In this document: piece by piece, positions 45,087 through 55,347 of the stretch
Position numbering within the stretch: the first letter of the stretch is position 1
Layout of the letters: every line of letters begins with the position of its first letter
DNA from: Lytechinus variegatus
Lineage: Eukaryota; Echinodermata; Echinoidea; Temnopleuroida; Toxopneustidae
Length of the DNA: 64,000 nt
Direction of reading: 5' to 3'
Assembly (NCBI RefSeq): GCF_018143015.1
Contig: NC_054741.1
Coordinates: 15,561,736-15,625,735 of the forward strand
Translations under genes and position numbers: made by a program
The notes under the pieces: model-generated
What the model was told of the DNA's origin: nothing
The model's input: the letters and a program-made list of their open reading frames with translations, nothing else
The model's database searches: none

Positions 45087-45179
45087 TACACATGTATGTC
45101 CAGCTCTATTGTTTACTCAGTTTAACAAAGGTAAATCAGAATGATTTGTTCTCTTTTCATTTTTTTTTTACTTTAGCTA
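45087..45179 (+). other. 3' flank of the PC4-like gene
   Basis: Short AT-rich sequence between the stop codon and the satellite. No canonical AATAAA was seen here; AATAAA does occur inside the satellite near 45322. Confidence 0.4.
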
Positions 45180-46060
45180 TTATTGATTTTTTTTAATGTG
45201 TAAATGTTAATGTTGATTTTAAATTTGATCGTTCATTTTGAAATTTGAATATTGTTGCGAATGATTCTTCAAAAAGATTTTTTTTACGTTAGGTTTCAAT
45301 GTTGTGAAAAGTAAATCTTAAAAATAAAGTTGATTCTTTTTTTAATGTGCAAATGTTAATGTTGATTTTAAATTTGATCGTTCATTGTAAAAGTTGAATA
45401 TTGTTGCGAAGGAATCTGTTAAAAAAGAAATTGATTTCATGCATCGTGTTAAATGTAATTTTTGTTGAACTTAAATCTTAAAACTGAAACTATTTTAATG
45501 TGCAAATGTTAATGTTGATTTTAAATTTGATCGTTCATTGTAAAAGTTGAATTTCGTTGCGAATGAATCTTTTAAAAAAGAAATTGATTTCATGCATCGT
45601 GTTAAATGTAATTTTTGTTGAACTTAAAACTGAAACTATTTTAATGTGCAAATGTTAATGTTGATTTTAAATTTGATCGTTCATTGTAAAAGTTGAATAT
45701 TGTTGCGAATGAATCTTTGAAAAAAAAAAAATTGATTTCATGCATCGTGTTAAATATAATATTTGTTGAACTTAAATCTTAAAACTTAATTTGATTCTTT
45801 TAATATGTAAATATTAATCTTGATTTTAAATTTGGTCGTTCATTGTAAAATTTGAATATTGCGAATGAATCTTTAAAAAAAGAAATTGATTTCATGCATG
45901 GTGTCAAATATAATTTCTGTTGAACTTAAATCTTGAAACTAAATTTGATTCTGAAAATATTAACCTCTATTTTAAATTTGATCGTTCATTTTAAAATTTG
46001 AATGTTGTTGCGAATGAATATTTAAAAAGAAATTGATTTCATGCATCGTGTTAAATATAA
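45180..46060 (+). repeat. Satellite of about 155-base units
   Basis: Five to six units each contain ATGTTGATTTTAAATTTGAT, CGTTCATTGTAAAA, GTTGCGAATGAATCTTT, GATTTCATGCATCGTG and TTTTTGTTGAACTTAAATC. The array is cut by the Ngaro element at 46061 and resumes at 55348. Confidence 0.85.
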
Positions 46061-46355
46061 TGGATTTTAAAGACGGCTTGACGATTTAAAATGATTTATT
46101 AGCGGGCTAGCAAAATACACATTTTAGTTTTTTTGATTTTGAAAGGGGGCGTGGTTGCCCGAGAAAGGGCTCGTGACCCGACCCGTAAAGGGCGGGGCAG
46201 CGCTTTTTGCGCCCGCGCCAAAGAATTTGGGCACAATGCCAGACATTTGCCGCGGTTGAGCTATGCGCGGATAAAAGTGCGGGAATGCTTCATTTTCGTT
46301 TTGGCTTTCAATGAAGAGAGATGACGGTGCATGTGTAAAGCGTGCTTACAAAATT
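46061..46355 (+). repeat. Ngaro split direct repeat A1
   Basis: Starts TGGATTTTAAAGACGGCTTG and ends near GCGTGCTTACAAAATT. Near-identical to 53071-53368. The GC-rich middle (GGCGGGGCAGCGC, CGCCCGCGCC) is followed by a GGATAAAAGTGCGGG segment, which could be a TATA-type promoter upstream of the transcript. Confidence 0.9.
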
Positions 46356-46714
46356 TTTTGAAAATTTTCTTTCGGCACTGGCAACTAGGCCTAGGTGGCA
46401 GATATTTCGACATTTGTCTAGCTACCTATACCGGATATCTACACAAAGGATTCATACTTTTATTGGATTATACAGACGCTGATTTCAGTTTTTTACTGTC
46501 TTCAGACTTCAGCCTCAGGAATTGTTGCCGTAGAACTAAGACTAAGTTAGCTGTGCCGATTTGTGGACCTAAAAGATTCAGTTTGCAACTTCAGGATTGA
46601 ATTTTTTCTTGGCGGTTCGCTTGATTGAACTTTGGAGGTGATTGCATCCAGGATTCATTGGACTTGGGCTGAGTGACGGAGCTTCGAGTCTAACTCTAGT
46701 TTCGCGAGTTGATC
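46356..46714 (+). other. 5' leader of the Ngaro element
   Basis: Noncoding sequence between A1 and the gag start; nothing else recognised. Confidence 0.55.
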
Positions 46715-47947
46715 ATGCCAAAGGTTAAGGCCAAGAAAATAACGACCGCAGGTGCGAGGAAGGGAGATGACACACCGAAGAGGAGGCCGGGTCGGCCGAG
46801 AGGTCCACGGGCGACGTCAACCCCCGCAAGTGTGGATCTGGGGCTGGGAGGCGGCAACAACGGGCCAGGAAGGAGCGGTGAGTTAAATCCCTCTCAGTCT
46901 CAAGTTGTCGATGTTGATGAAAAAAGTGGTAGGCCTAGGTCTAAAGTTGGTGATAAAATGGCAGAGCTAGATCTAGATCTAGTGGGGCGGGAAGGCCAGG
47001 CGCCCGTGGGCAGATCTATTGCTTGGCATGAGATAGTAGCACAGGAGTCGGATACCGGTAGCTCGGGGCAGGCTCAGCCAGCAGTTTCAGTGCCGGCGCG
47101 GTCGGCAGGGGTAGCCGAAGATCTAGGCCTAGATCTAGTGGAGGTCGGTGTTGAGAGATCTGAGCCCCAGGCGCCTAGGCTTTCTGCCGTGTTGGGGGCA
47201 CCGGAACCATTTATTAGCGCATGCGACCCACTAGGTGTGGAAGTGGCTATCTCACTGAAGGAAAAAATTTGGGCAAGTGAATATATAGATTTGGGAGTGC
47301 TCCTTAAGCATAATAATGCACGTGATGAGTTTGGGGCCTTGAGTGTAGGTGACACCACTTTGAGTTTGTGTCAATCGGGATCTGGTCTTGGTTTGCAACT
47401 TCAACCTCAATCAAAGGCTAAGAAAATCATGTCGGTAGAGCAGTGGACTTCGGTGTTTCTAGTATTTGCCTCAATTTACGCTGAGAAGCACATTGAAAGG
47501 AGCAGGGAGCTCATGAAATATATGGATTTGATAAGGCATGCAGCCCGTGCGTTTGCAGGTTATGGCTGGCGTGACTATGACACTCAGTTTAGGAGCAAGC
47601 AGGCGCGTTTACCCGGGCGATCCTGGGCGAGCGTCGACGCCGAGTTGTGGTTGATGCTGGTGGCCTCTAATGGTCCGCGGCAGCGCCACAATTTACCCCA
47701 TGCCCCTCGCCATCAGTTCTACAGAGGGGAGTACGGCGCGAGAAAATCTTTTCCCTTCGGAGGAAAGGGACCCGGAGCCAATGGCACACCCAGCCGAGGC
47801 GTGTGCTTTGCCTTTAATAGAGGCAAGTGCATGCGAGGCAAAGCTTGCATCTATGAGCACAAGTGTTCCCGCTGCCAGGCGACAGGTCATGGGGCTAAGC
47901 AGTGTAGCCAAGGGCGGGCCGGTTCCAGTCCCGCTGGCAGTAAATAG
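46715..47947 (+). CDS. Ngaro ORF1, Gag-like nucleocapsid protein
   Basis: The ATG at 46715 gives MPKVKAKKITTAG and a 410-residue protein. Residues about 21-36 (PKRRPGRPRGPRAT) form an AT-hook-like GRPRGP motif. The middle is Ala/Gly-rich with a helical segment (WTSVFLVFASIYAEKHIERS). Near the C-terminus a Cys-rich region has CFAFNRGKCMRGKACIYEH (C-x7-C-x5-C-x3-H, a CCCH finger) followed by CSRCQATGHGAKQC (a CCHC zinc knuckle). The last 278 bases overlap the RT frame. It presumably packages element RNA; the AT-hook may help DNA or chromatin contact. Confidence 0.85.
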   Translation: MPKVKAKKITTAGARKGDDTPKRRPGRPRGPRATSTPASVDLGLGGGNNGPGRSGELNPSQSQVVDVDEKSGRPRSKVGDKMAELDLDLVGREGQAPVGRSIAWHEIVAQESDTGSSGQAQPAVSVPARSAGVAEDLGLDLVEVGVERSEPQAPRLSAVLGAPEPFISACDPLGVEVAISLKEKIWASEYIDLGVLLKHNNARDEFGALSVGDTTLSLCQSGSGLGLQLQPQSKAKKIMSVEQWTSVFLVFASIYAEKHIERSRELMKYMDLIRHAARAFAGYGWRDYDTQFRSKQARLPGRSWASVDAELWLMLVASNGPRQRHNLPHAPRHQFYRGEYGARKSFPFGGKGPGANGTPSRGVCFAFNRGKCMRGKACIYEHKCSRCQATGHGAKQCSQGRAGSSPAGSK

Positions 47948-49586
47948 GTCTACGGCTAGTGCGGTGTCGTCTATTGCTCCGACCCCTATTAAGTTAGCAC
48001 GTTTGGTGCCCATGTTAGCTACTTATCCTAATCAGGAGCATGCTCAGTGCTTGTATAATGGTTTTAAGTTTGGTTTTTCATTACATTTTGAAGGGGACAG
48101 GGTCCCATTGGTTGTTAAAAACCTGAAATCAGCATTCGAACACATGGATACGTTGAAAAAGAAATTGAGGGATGAAATAGACTTAGGTAGGATAGTTGGG
48201 CCTTTTGTTGTTCCTCCCTTCGAGAATATGAGGTGTTCACCAGTGGGGTTGGTGCCCAAAAAGGCCCCAGGGGAGTTCCGTATGATTCAACATTTATCGG
48301 CACCCAGGGGAAATTCAGTTAATGATGGCATACCGGAGGGGCAGTGTACAGTAACATATTCGTCCTTTGATTCGGCGGTAGATATTGTGACGCAATTGGG
48401 GCGGGGTGCCCTTATGGGAAAGACTGACATTAAGTCAGCTTTCAGGCTCTTGCCTGTTCACCCAAAAGATTTTGAGTTGCTTGGGATGTATATAGATGGT
48501 CGTTACTATTTTGATCGTTGTTTGCCGATGGGCTGCGCAGTTTCTTGTTCCACTTTTGAATGTTTTAGTACTTTTTTAGAGTTTTGCGCGAGAAAAGTTG
48601 CGAAGTCGCAAAATATTGTCCATTATTTGGATGATTTCTTTTTTGCAGGCGGCCCTGCCTCGGAGGATTGCAGGCGGGCAATGCATTGTTTTGAAGCAAT
48701 TTGCGAACGATTTGGGGTGCCCATAGCGCGAGAAAAAACGGAAGGCCCGACCACACAGTTGTCATATCTTGGGCTGGTAATAGATAGCGTTTCTCAGCAG
48801 GTTCGGGTACCGGAGGACAAAATTGAGAAATTAGTAGGGAAATTAAATTGGGCGGTACAGAAACAAAAAATTTCCCTAAGAGACATTCAGTCGATTGTAG
48901 GTAGTCTAAACTTTGTATGTAAGGCAATTGCTCCAGGGCGAGCATTCATGAGACGGCTCATTGACTTAACTAAGAGCGTTAAGCGTCCTTTTCACATGGT
49001 TAGGTTGACGAGAGGGGCTAAGGCTGACTTGCGGGTTTGGTTGGAGTTCTTGGCACATTTTAATGGTCAAGTTTTCTTCCGGGCTCCAGGCTGGTTTGGA
49101 AGCGAGGAAATTCAGTTTTTCACTGATGCGGCGGCTGGCATTGGTTTTGGAATTTTCTTTGGAGGCAGGTGGGCTCAATCCAGGTGGCCTGCTGATTTCC
49201 AGGCCGGTAGGAGGTCTATAGCTTTTTTAGAGCTATTCCCTATTTGGGTAGGCTTGGAGATTTGGGGCATGGAGCTAAAGGACAAGAATATATTGTTTAA
49301 TTGTGATAATCAGGCCGTGGTGGCAGTACTTAACAAGCAGTCGGCGCTATGCCCTGATATTATGGTTTTGGTGAGGAAGGTGGTGATTATATGTTTAAGC
49401 AATAATATAGTGTTGAGGGCTAGGCATGTACATGGATGTGATAATGGTATAGCTGATGCACTATCTCGATTTCAGATGCCGAGGTTCCATGCGTTAGCAC
49501 CGGGGGCCGCCGGGAGGGCGTGGAGGTTCCAGTCCGTCTTTGGAAGAGCTGGCTATCGAGAGAAGTCGACTGCTGATGGCTTCTAG
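47670..49586 (+). CDS. Ngaro ORF2, reverse transcriptase and RNase H
   Basis: An open frame of 638 codons from an ATG at 47670, in the +1 frame relative to gag. The RT palm has MRCSPVGLVPKK, ALMGKTDIKSAFRLLPVHP, CLPMGCAVSCSTFE and the catalytic YLDDFFF (near 48625), then LSYLGLVIDS. The RNase H part begins EIQFFTDAAAGIGFGIFF (catalytic Asp in TDAA), includes FLELFPI (Glu) and NCDNQAVVAVLN (Asp), and ends GIADALSRF. There is no protease or integrase, as usual for the DIRS order. Whether translation starts at 47670 or by frameshift from gag is undecided; no stop codon interrupts it. Confidence 0.92.
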   Translation: MVRGSATIYPMPLAISSTEGSTARENLFPSEERDPEPMAHPAEACALPLIEASACEAKLASMSTSVPAARRQVMGLSSVAKGGPVPVPLAVNRSTASAVSSIAPTPIKLARLVPMLATYPNQEHAQCLYNGFKFGFSLHFEGDRVPLVVKNLKSAFEHMDTLKKKLRDEIDLGRIVGPFVVPPFENMRCSPVGLVPKKAPGEFRMIQHLSAPRGNSVNDGIPEGQCTVTYSSFDSAVDIVTQLGRGALMGKTDIKSAFRLLPVHPKDFELLGMYIDGRYYFDRCLPMGCAVSCSTFECFSTFLEFCARKVAKSQNIVHYLDDFFFAGGPASEDCRRAMHCFEAICERFGVPIAREKTEGPTTQLSYLGLVIDSVSQQVRVPEDKIEKLVGKLNWAVQKQKISLRDIQSIVGSLNFVCKAIAPGRAFMRRLIDLTKSVKRPFHMVRLTRGAKADLRVWLEFLAHFNGQVFFRAPGWFGSEEIQFFTDAAAGIGFGIFFGGRWAQSRWPADFQAGRRSIAFLELFPIWVGLEIWGMELKDKNILFNCDNQAVVAVLNKQSALCPDIMVLVRKVVIICLSNNIVLRARHVHGCDNGIADALSRFQMPRFHALAPGAAGRAWRFQSVFGRAGYREKSTADGF

Positions 49587-50454
49587 GGCAGCTCGAACAC
49601 ACACAACTTACTCTATTGCCTTGGGGGCATACGTGAAATTTTGTAAAGTGTACGGATACGACCCCCAGCTACCCCCTAATGTAGAATGGGTGGCGCAGTT
49701 CATTTCTTATTTATCCTTTATGGGATATGCAGGGTCTACTATTCAAACATACATATCTGGGTTGGCATTTTATATGAGTTCATCTGGGCTAAAGGATGTG
49801 ACCAAGAGTTTTGTGATTACAAGGTTAATTGAAGGGTGTAGGCGAAGTACTTTGAGAAGAGATGCTAGGCATCCAATCACATTGTCTGTGTTAAATAGAA
49901 TGCTCGCCTACTTGAGGCATGTTTGTGGTAGTCATTACGATGTTTTGATGTACTCTGCTGCTTTTTCAGTGGCATTTTATGGTTTGTTGAGAGTTAGTGA
50001 GTTGACAGTAGAGTCCAGGCATAGATGTGAGTCTATTCTGCAGCACACAGATGTTAGGGTCACTGGCGATGCACCGCATCGCAGGGTGGAATTATTCCTA
50101 AGGAAGTCAAAGACTGACCAGCGGGGAAATGGGTGCACCATTTCGATACCAGAGTTGGGGACAGTTAGCTGCCCTGTGATGGCGGTTATTCGTTATTTAG
50201 AAATCCGCCCAAAGAATGGTGGAGCCTTCTTTTGTTCATATGGTGCTCTCCCGCTAACTAGGCGTGAATTTGGAAACATGATAAAACGATGTTTGACATA
50301 CGGGGATATGCCGGCGGCAATGTTTTCATCGCATTCCTTTCGTATTGGGGCGGCTACGACCGCTGCCATGGCCGGTTGCTCGGATGAGGAAATCCAACGC
50401 ATGGGGCGTTGGGTTTCGAGTGCACATCGGAGATATATAAGACTCGACATGGTT

Positions 50455-50460
<6 letters not shown>
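49576..50460 (+). CDS. Ngaro ORF3, tyrosine recombinase
   Basis: The ATG at 49576 overlaps the RT stop codon (ATGGCTTCTAG), consistent with termination-coupled reinitiation; the frame is also open upstream to 49540. The protein has about 294 residues. The SAM-like N-terminal domain (TTYSIALGAYVKFCKVYG) precedes the catalytic set: Arg in GLLRVSELT, Lys in RKSKTDQ, HSFR in SSHSFRIGAATTAA, the GRW Trp, and the Tyr nucleophile in RRYIRL. All key residues are present, so it appears intact. It would insert the circular cDNA intermediate by site-specific recombination instead of DDE transposition. Confidence 0.93.

Positions 50461-50487
<27 letters not shown>
50459..50487 (+). repeat. A-run after the recombinase stop codon
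   Basis: About 26 consecutive A directly after GTTAAGTAA. It may be a captured poly(A) or a slippage product within the element. Confidence 0.7.
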
Positions 50488-50490
<3 letters not shown>

Positions 50491-50751
50491 GAAAATATAT
50501 ATGAAATGATGATTTTAGGTTATTTGACATTTTGACCAAAATCAGGTGTAAGTTATCTTCCAATAATGTCACAACGCGTTTACTTTACACGAGGACATGT
50601 GCTTTAATCAAAGCCGTGGCCGATGGGTTGTTGGATATTTGGGTGTATAATTCTCAATATATCTGCTTACATGGTATTGTTTTATTTTATTCAGCCCTAT
50701 TCAGAAGCAGGGTGGTATGTTCAGTGCCAAGAGGCTTGTTTACAAAGGAGC

Positions 50752-51065
50752 CCTTGTTACAGTATACATTATACATTATACATTATGCATCATATATTAT
50801 ACATTATACATTATACTTTATTACATTCTTTATACAAAATGAAGAAAGAGATGGTACTATATTGATGGGAATGTGTTTATACGTTATACATTATACATTA
50901 TACCTTATACATTTTACATTATACATTATACCTTATACATTTTACATTATACATTATACATTATTATAAATTGATTGGAATGTGCTCAGACATTATACAT
51001 TATACATTATTATATTGGTTGGAATGTGTTTATACATTATACATTATTACATTATACAAAAGGAA
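50752..51065 (+). repeat. (TATACAT)n microsatellite inside the Ngaro element
   Basis: Many copies of ATTATACATTATACATT, with GAAGAAAG(A/G)GATAGTACTATATTGAT and GGAATGTGTTTATAC text repeated twice or three times. Open frames here are artefacts. Confidence 0.8.
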
Positions 51066-51457
51066 GAAAGGGATAGTACTATATTGATTGGAAGGTGTTT
51101 GGAACATCAGATTGATCATAACGACCCCCCCCCCCCCCCTGTACATGTTGATATCAATATACATGTATCATCAAAATAACTCTGGGCTTAATATTGAATG
51201 AGTAAGTGCGGGTTTAATGATATCACACAATTACGAGCATTCTGCTTTTTAGAGAGAATGTTACAACGGTATAATGACGTGTTTAATATCAATGCTTTCA
51301 GGATTAAGGGGAGGGGTCAAAAATGTGATTACATACATTGTATCTTGGAGGGGAAAATCCCGTGATGAAGGGGTGGTGAAGGGTAGCAGACCTTTCAGGG
51401 GGAAATTTTCATACTTCAAAATTCTGCCCAGCCCTCTTTTCTTGTTTTCTATTACAG

Positions 51458-52004
51458 GACCTGTGGTGTGGATCATAGGGGACTCGATAGTGTTTTGGGC
51501 ACATCGCAGGGCGAAGAACACCGGCGAGGCTGACCTTGGACTTGGAACGTCGGTCCGCTGGTTGGGGAAAAGGGGGCTACGAATTGAAGGGGTAAGCGAT
51601 TGGTTAGATAAGATGGGTCGGAGTGAACCAAAGCCTTCAGTAGTAGTATTGCATGTAGGAACGAATGACATTGAGGCACTGTCCAAGAAGAAGCTGGCTA
51701 GTTTGACGTATAGACTTTTTGACGCCAATAAGGACAAATTTCAAATAGTGTGGTCGGACATTTTGGAGAGGGTTTGGTACCCGCTGGCTGTACAGGAGAT
51801 CAAGGTAAATTGGACTTAAAGAGAAGGGCGGCCAATAGGTACGCCAAGGCTTTAGCTGCAAGATTTCATGGTAAAGCCATACCGCATCCATCAATATCCC
51901 ATAATGACATTTCGCTGTACAGAACTGATGGCCTACATCTGGCCGATGAAGGGTTGGACAGATTTATCAGTGAGTTAAAAGTTGGTCTTTCATATCTTCG
52001 TTGA
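51458..52004 (+). pseudogene. Ngaro SGNH/GDSL hydrolase exon, one frameshift
   Basis: A strong 3' splice site (pyrimidine tract and TTCTATTACAG ending at 51457) precedes a frame encoding VVWIIGDSIVFWAHRRA (block I, nucleophile Ser in GDS), VLHVGTNDIEALS (block III, GxND) and, after a one-base shift near 51775-51800, TDGLHLADEGLDRF (block V Asp and His). The length, about 180 residues, fits an SGNH domain. SGNH domains are known accessory parts of Ngaro elements. The matching 5' exon is unclear: a donor-like GTTAAG at 50454 (after GACATG) is in phase 0, while this exon needs an upstream exon ending in phase 1. Confidence 0.75.
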
Positions 52005-52497
52005 GTATGTATTTATACATTTTACCTTAGTCGCTCCGGCGTGACCGACTCCAGACCGTCCGATCCGATAGTATGAATAAGGGTTTTGGCTGGTCTGGAG
52101 CCGGTTTCACCAGTGTGTCTATGCTTTCATAATGTATCATTTGTTGTTATTTAGCTGCTCATGCATTTACGTTCAATGTATGCATGCATTAAATCATGTT
52201 GGGGTCAGTTATGGATAACCTAGATATACATTGTAATGGAGGAATGAGCAATGTTCCCTGGTACCCCCCCCCCCCTGGTAAAAGCACTAAGGATGATAAC
52301 GTTGGTGAATACTAGTAGAATGATCCTGTAATGGTTGCTAAGATTTATTGAATATCTTGGTAGATACGAGTAAAATTTTGACGTGTTTGTTGGCGGTCGA
52401 TCATATATAAATAAATTATATATTCTCGTTTGGCGGTAATTTGGCAATTAGGCCACCTGAAACACGTATTTTCCAAGAATAATTGGGTATTTCTGGT
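52005..52497 (+). other. Ngaro internal 3' noncoding region
   Basis: Contains an imperfect inverted pair (CGACTCCAGACCG near 52047, CTGGTCTGGAGCCGG near 52091) and a C-run near 52265. No coding feature. Confidence 0.5.
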
Positions 52498-53071
52498 CAT
52501 GCCAGGGCAGGCATGTGGATTTTAATCAATTATGTTATGTTATTATGTAAGTTGCAGGTCCCCACTCGTTACCTAGGTGAGGGGGACCTATTTGTACATA
52601 CAAATGTTTGAGAACGCTGTTAAACTGAAATAATTGTGTCATGCTTAAAGTTTAATCTTAGCCTGACCTGATCTTAAAGGCGGGCAGGCTGGTCTATAGT
52701 CATGGGCATTCATATATCTCTATATGCTATATTTATGTCATCTGTAATCCACCGATAGCTCATAATTAATAGCTGTGCTGGGATTCCGGTCCGGCTAGCA
52801 GGGAACCAGTGGGAAAACAGCCATGAATTTTAAACATTGAAGAACTTACGAGGGGGGCCTTCTAGCCGGGGGTTTAACCCCTCTCCGAGGAGCTTATTAA
52901 ACAAGGGTATCGGTTGGTTACAGACATTATCGGTATATGTATATGTGATGATATTCATACACTGTACACAAAAAGCAGAATTGGTAAAGATGCACATTCA
53001 TCTCTATTTTCATTAAAGCCACGACAAATCGCAATTCACTTGTTCTTGTTGTTTTGTTAGCCGTGAATAAT
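52498..53071 (+). repeat. Ngaro split direct repeat B1
   Basis: Starts CATGCCAGGGCAGGCATG, an 18-base near-perfect palindrome, and ends GCCGTGAATAAT, where it shares a few bases with the start of A2. Its only visible difference from B2 is one extra G in the run at 52852-52857. A second inverted pair, CCACTCGTTACCTAGGTGAG, lies near 52562. Confidence 0.9.
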
Positions 53072-53368
53072 GGATTTTAAAGACGGCTTGACGATTTAAA
53101 ATGATTTATTAGCGGGCTAGCAAAATACACATTTTAGTTTGTTTTGATTTTGAAAGGGGGCGTGGTTGCCCGAGAAAGGGCTCGTGACCCGACCCGTAAA
53201 GGGCGGGGCAGCGCTTTTTGGCGCCCGCGCCAAAGAATTTGGGCACAATGCCAGACATTTGCCGCGGTTGAGCTATGCGCGGATAAAAGTGCGGGGAATG
53301 CTTCATTTTCGTTTTGGCTTTCAATGAAGAGAGATGACGGTGCATGTGTAAAGCGTGCTTACAAAATT
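53071..53368 (+). repeat. Ngaro split direct repeat A2
   Basis: Begins TGGATTTTAAAGACGGCTTG like A1. Three extra G residues relative to A1 are seen. Homology ends at ACAAAATT. Confidence 0.9.
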
Positions 53369-54774
53369 CCCACCTCCTCCCCATTACCATCCTCTAGTTA
53401 TAATTAAGGGGGATGTTGACATATATATCGTGGGGGGATTCTTGCATATTATGGATATGGTTGTGTATTTATTGTCCTTGTGCATTCTTAATGTTATTTT
53501 GTTTATTTAGTTTTTGTTTGCAAGGAAGAAGTCAATTCGAAATTACTATGAAGCAGGTTATGCCTCAAACGTTCATGTGAGTTGTCATAAAAATCCAAGT
53601 TATGGATGGTTATAGAAAAAATCTGGGGATTGAAATTATAATTTTCTCAGGTCATTTGAGAAGAAATGTTTATGAATTCATAATTTCTATGTATGTTTTA
53701 TTTTCCTCTACCATGAGCATTATATATGAAGAAATGTTTGATAAGATTGCATAGGCTTCATTTCAGATAAAGTTATTTCTCGGGTCTGCATCGGACTCCT
53801 TAGGAATTAGACGGAAGTATTGTCCCAATTTTTAGGCTTCTTCAAGTTCAGCCGAATGTTCAGGTCTTTAGGCGTAGTATGTTGGTATACTTATGTGAAT
53901 TTGTATGGTAATTTTGTCATGGTGTATTTATTATTAATACTGCCCACCTTTGGTATAGGAAGCAGCTCACGCATCAGTCAGATTTGAGTTATGGTTTTTA
54001 AATATCTGTTGTGTGCTGCCCGTTCAGGCAGAAATTGTGAAGAAATGATCGTTTTGGGGAAAGATATTGAAGAAAATATTATTTAGTTTAATTGCATTGA
54101 TGTATATGTTAATGACGAACACGCATTGGTCATTTACAACGAGTGATACTTTCGTACCTTGCTTCCCTTTGCCAGAGTATGGCCATATTAGTGAATTTCG
54201 TTTGGTGAAACAAATTTCTTTCTGAATTCAATTTCCTTTATTAAAGTTCCTTTAAGGGGCTCAATATTTTCAGTGGGATGAAAATTGGATACCTATAGTT
54301 GGCTTGAATACCAGCAGTAGTTGATCTTGGCAAAGTGTGATTAGGGGGGGGGGGGGGGGGTACAAGTACTTTTGCATTTATATTTTCCAGGGAAGTTGTA
54401 TTTGTTGAATCTATATGATACTCTATAATGAATGGTGTATGAAGTAGTTGGAGGGTGATGGTATACTTTTCATGGTTAATTTCAGAATCTAGGCAGAGCC
54501 TAGGCTGATAGAAGAGCGTAACACGAATCCAAATTCGAGGGTGTTTGACCTGGTCGCACACCAATCCTAACAACGATCGTCGTGCATAAGTGGGCCGTAA
54601 GGGAATTTTATCCTCCTGTCCTATTTTGGCCAGTGGGCAGGCGGGTTTTCGCCCTTACTCGTTTTTGGGAGGAGTGTTGACGCCTTGTGTGTTGTTGAAA
54701 AACAAGCAGTTGAAGTTCTGGGGGCATGATTTCAGTAAGAGGCGCATTATTAAAGTACCTCCTTTTTTCCTTTC
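53369..54774 (+). other. Unexplained 1.4 kb between A2 and B2
   Basis: No match to the rest of the element was seen by eye and there is no convincing open frame. A G-run lies at about 54344-54360. It could be an insertion, part of an older tandem Ngaro copy whose coding region was deleted, or a true part of this lineage. Confidence 0.45.
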
Positions 54775-55347
54775 CATGCCAGGGCAGGCATGTGGATTTT
54801 AATCAATTATGTTATGTTATTATGTAAGTTGCAGGTCCCCACTCGTTACCTAGGTGAGGGGGACCTATTTGTACATACAAATGTTTGAGAACGCTGTTAA
54901 ACTGAAATAATTGTGTCATGCTTAAAGTTTAATCTTAGCCTGACCTGATCTTAAAGGCGGGCAGGCTGGTCTATAGTCATGGGCATTCATATATCTCTAT
55001 ATGCTATATTTATGTCATCTGTAATCCACCGATAGCTCATAATTAATAGCTGTGCTGGGATTCCGGTCCGGCTAGCAGGGAACCAGTGGGAAAACAGCCA
55101 TGAATTTTAAACATTGAAGAACTTACGAGGGGGCCTTCTAGCCGGGGGTTTAACCCCTCTCCGAGGAGCTTATTAAACAAGGGTATCGGTTGGTTACAGA
55201 CATTATCGGTATATGTATATGTGATGATATTCATACACTGTACACAAAAAGCAGAATTGGTAAAGATGCACATTCATCTCTATTTTCATTAAAGCCACGA
55301 CAAATCGCAATTCACTTGTTCTTGTTGTTTTGTTAGCCGTGAATAAT
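54775..55347 (+). repeat. Ngaro split direct repeat B2 (right end of element)
   Basis: Copy of B1 beginning at the same palindrome and ending GCCGTGAATAAT; satellite-like sequence follows immediately. Confidence 0.9.

Larger units (their letters stand above)
46061..55347 (+). mobile_element. Ngaro-type (DIRS order) tyrosine-recombinase retrotransposon
   Basis: Gene order gag, RT/RNase H, tyrosine recombinase, SGNH hydrolase; no DDE integrase and no protease seen. Split direct repeats: A1 46061-46355, B1 52498-53071, A2 53071-53368, B2 54775-55347. A1 and A2 differ by three single-base indels in view, and B1 and B2 by one, so the insertion appears young. It lies in a satellite: the left flank ends GTTAAATATAAT and the right flank starts CTTTGTTGAACGTAAATC, which together resemble an uninterrupted unit (TAATATTTGTTGAACTTAAA). 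Unlike the canonical A1-ORFs-B1-A2-B2 order, 1.4 kb separates A2 from B2. Confidence 0.9.

Noticed and set aside
46133..46324. Similar open frames in the two A repeats (also 53144-53407)
   Set aside because: One-base indels between A1 and A2 change the frame partway, so the peptide is not conserved. The region is better explained as a terminal control repeat.
50532..50969. 145-codon open frame after the recombinase
   Set aside because: Mostly translated (TATACAT)n microsatellite; no domain features.
50454..51458. Direct splice from GACATG|GTTAAG to the SGNH exon
   Set aside because: The donor is in phase 0 and the acceptor needs phase 1 upstream, so the join would be out of frame.
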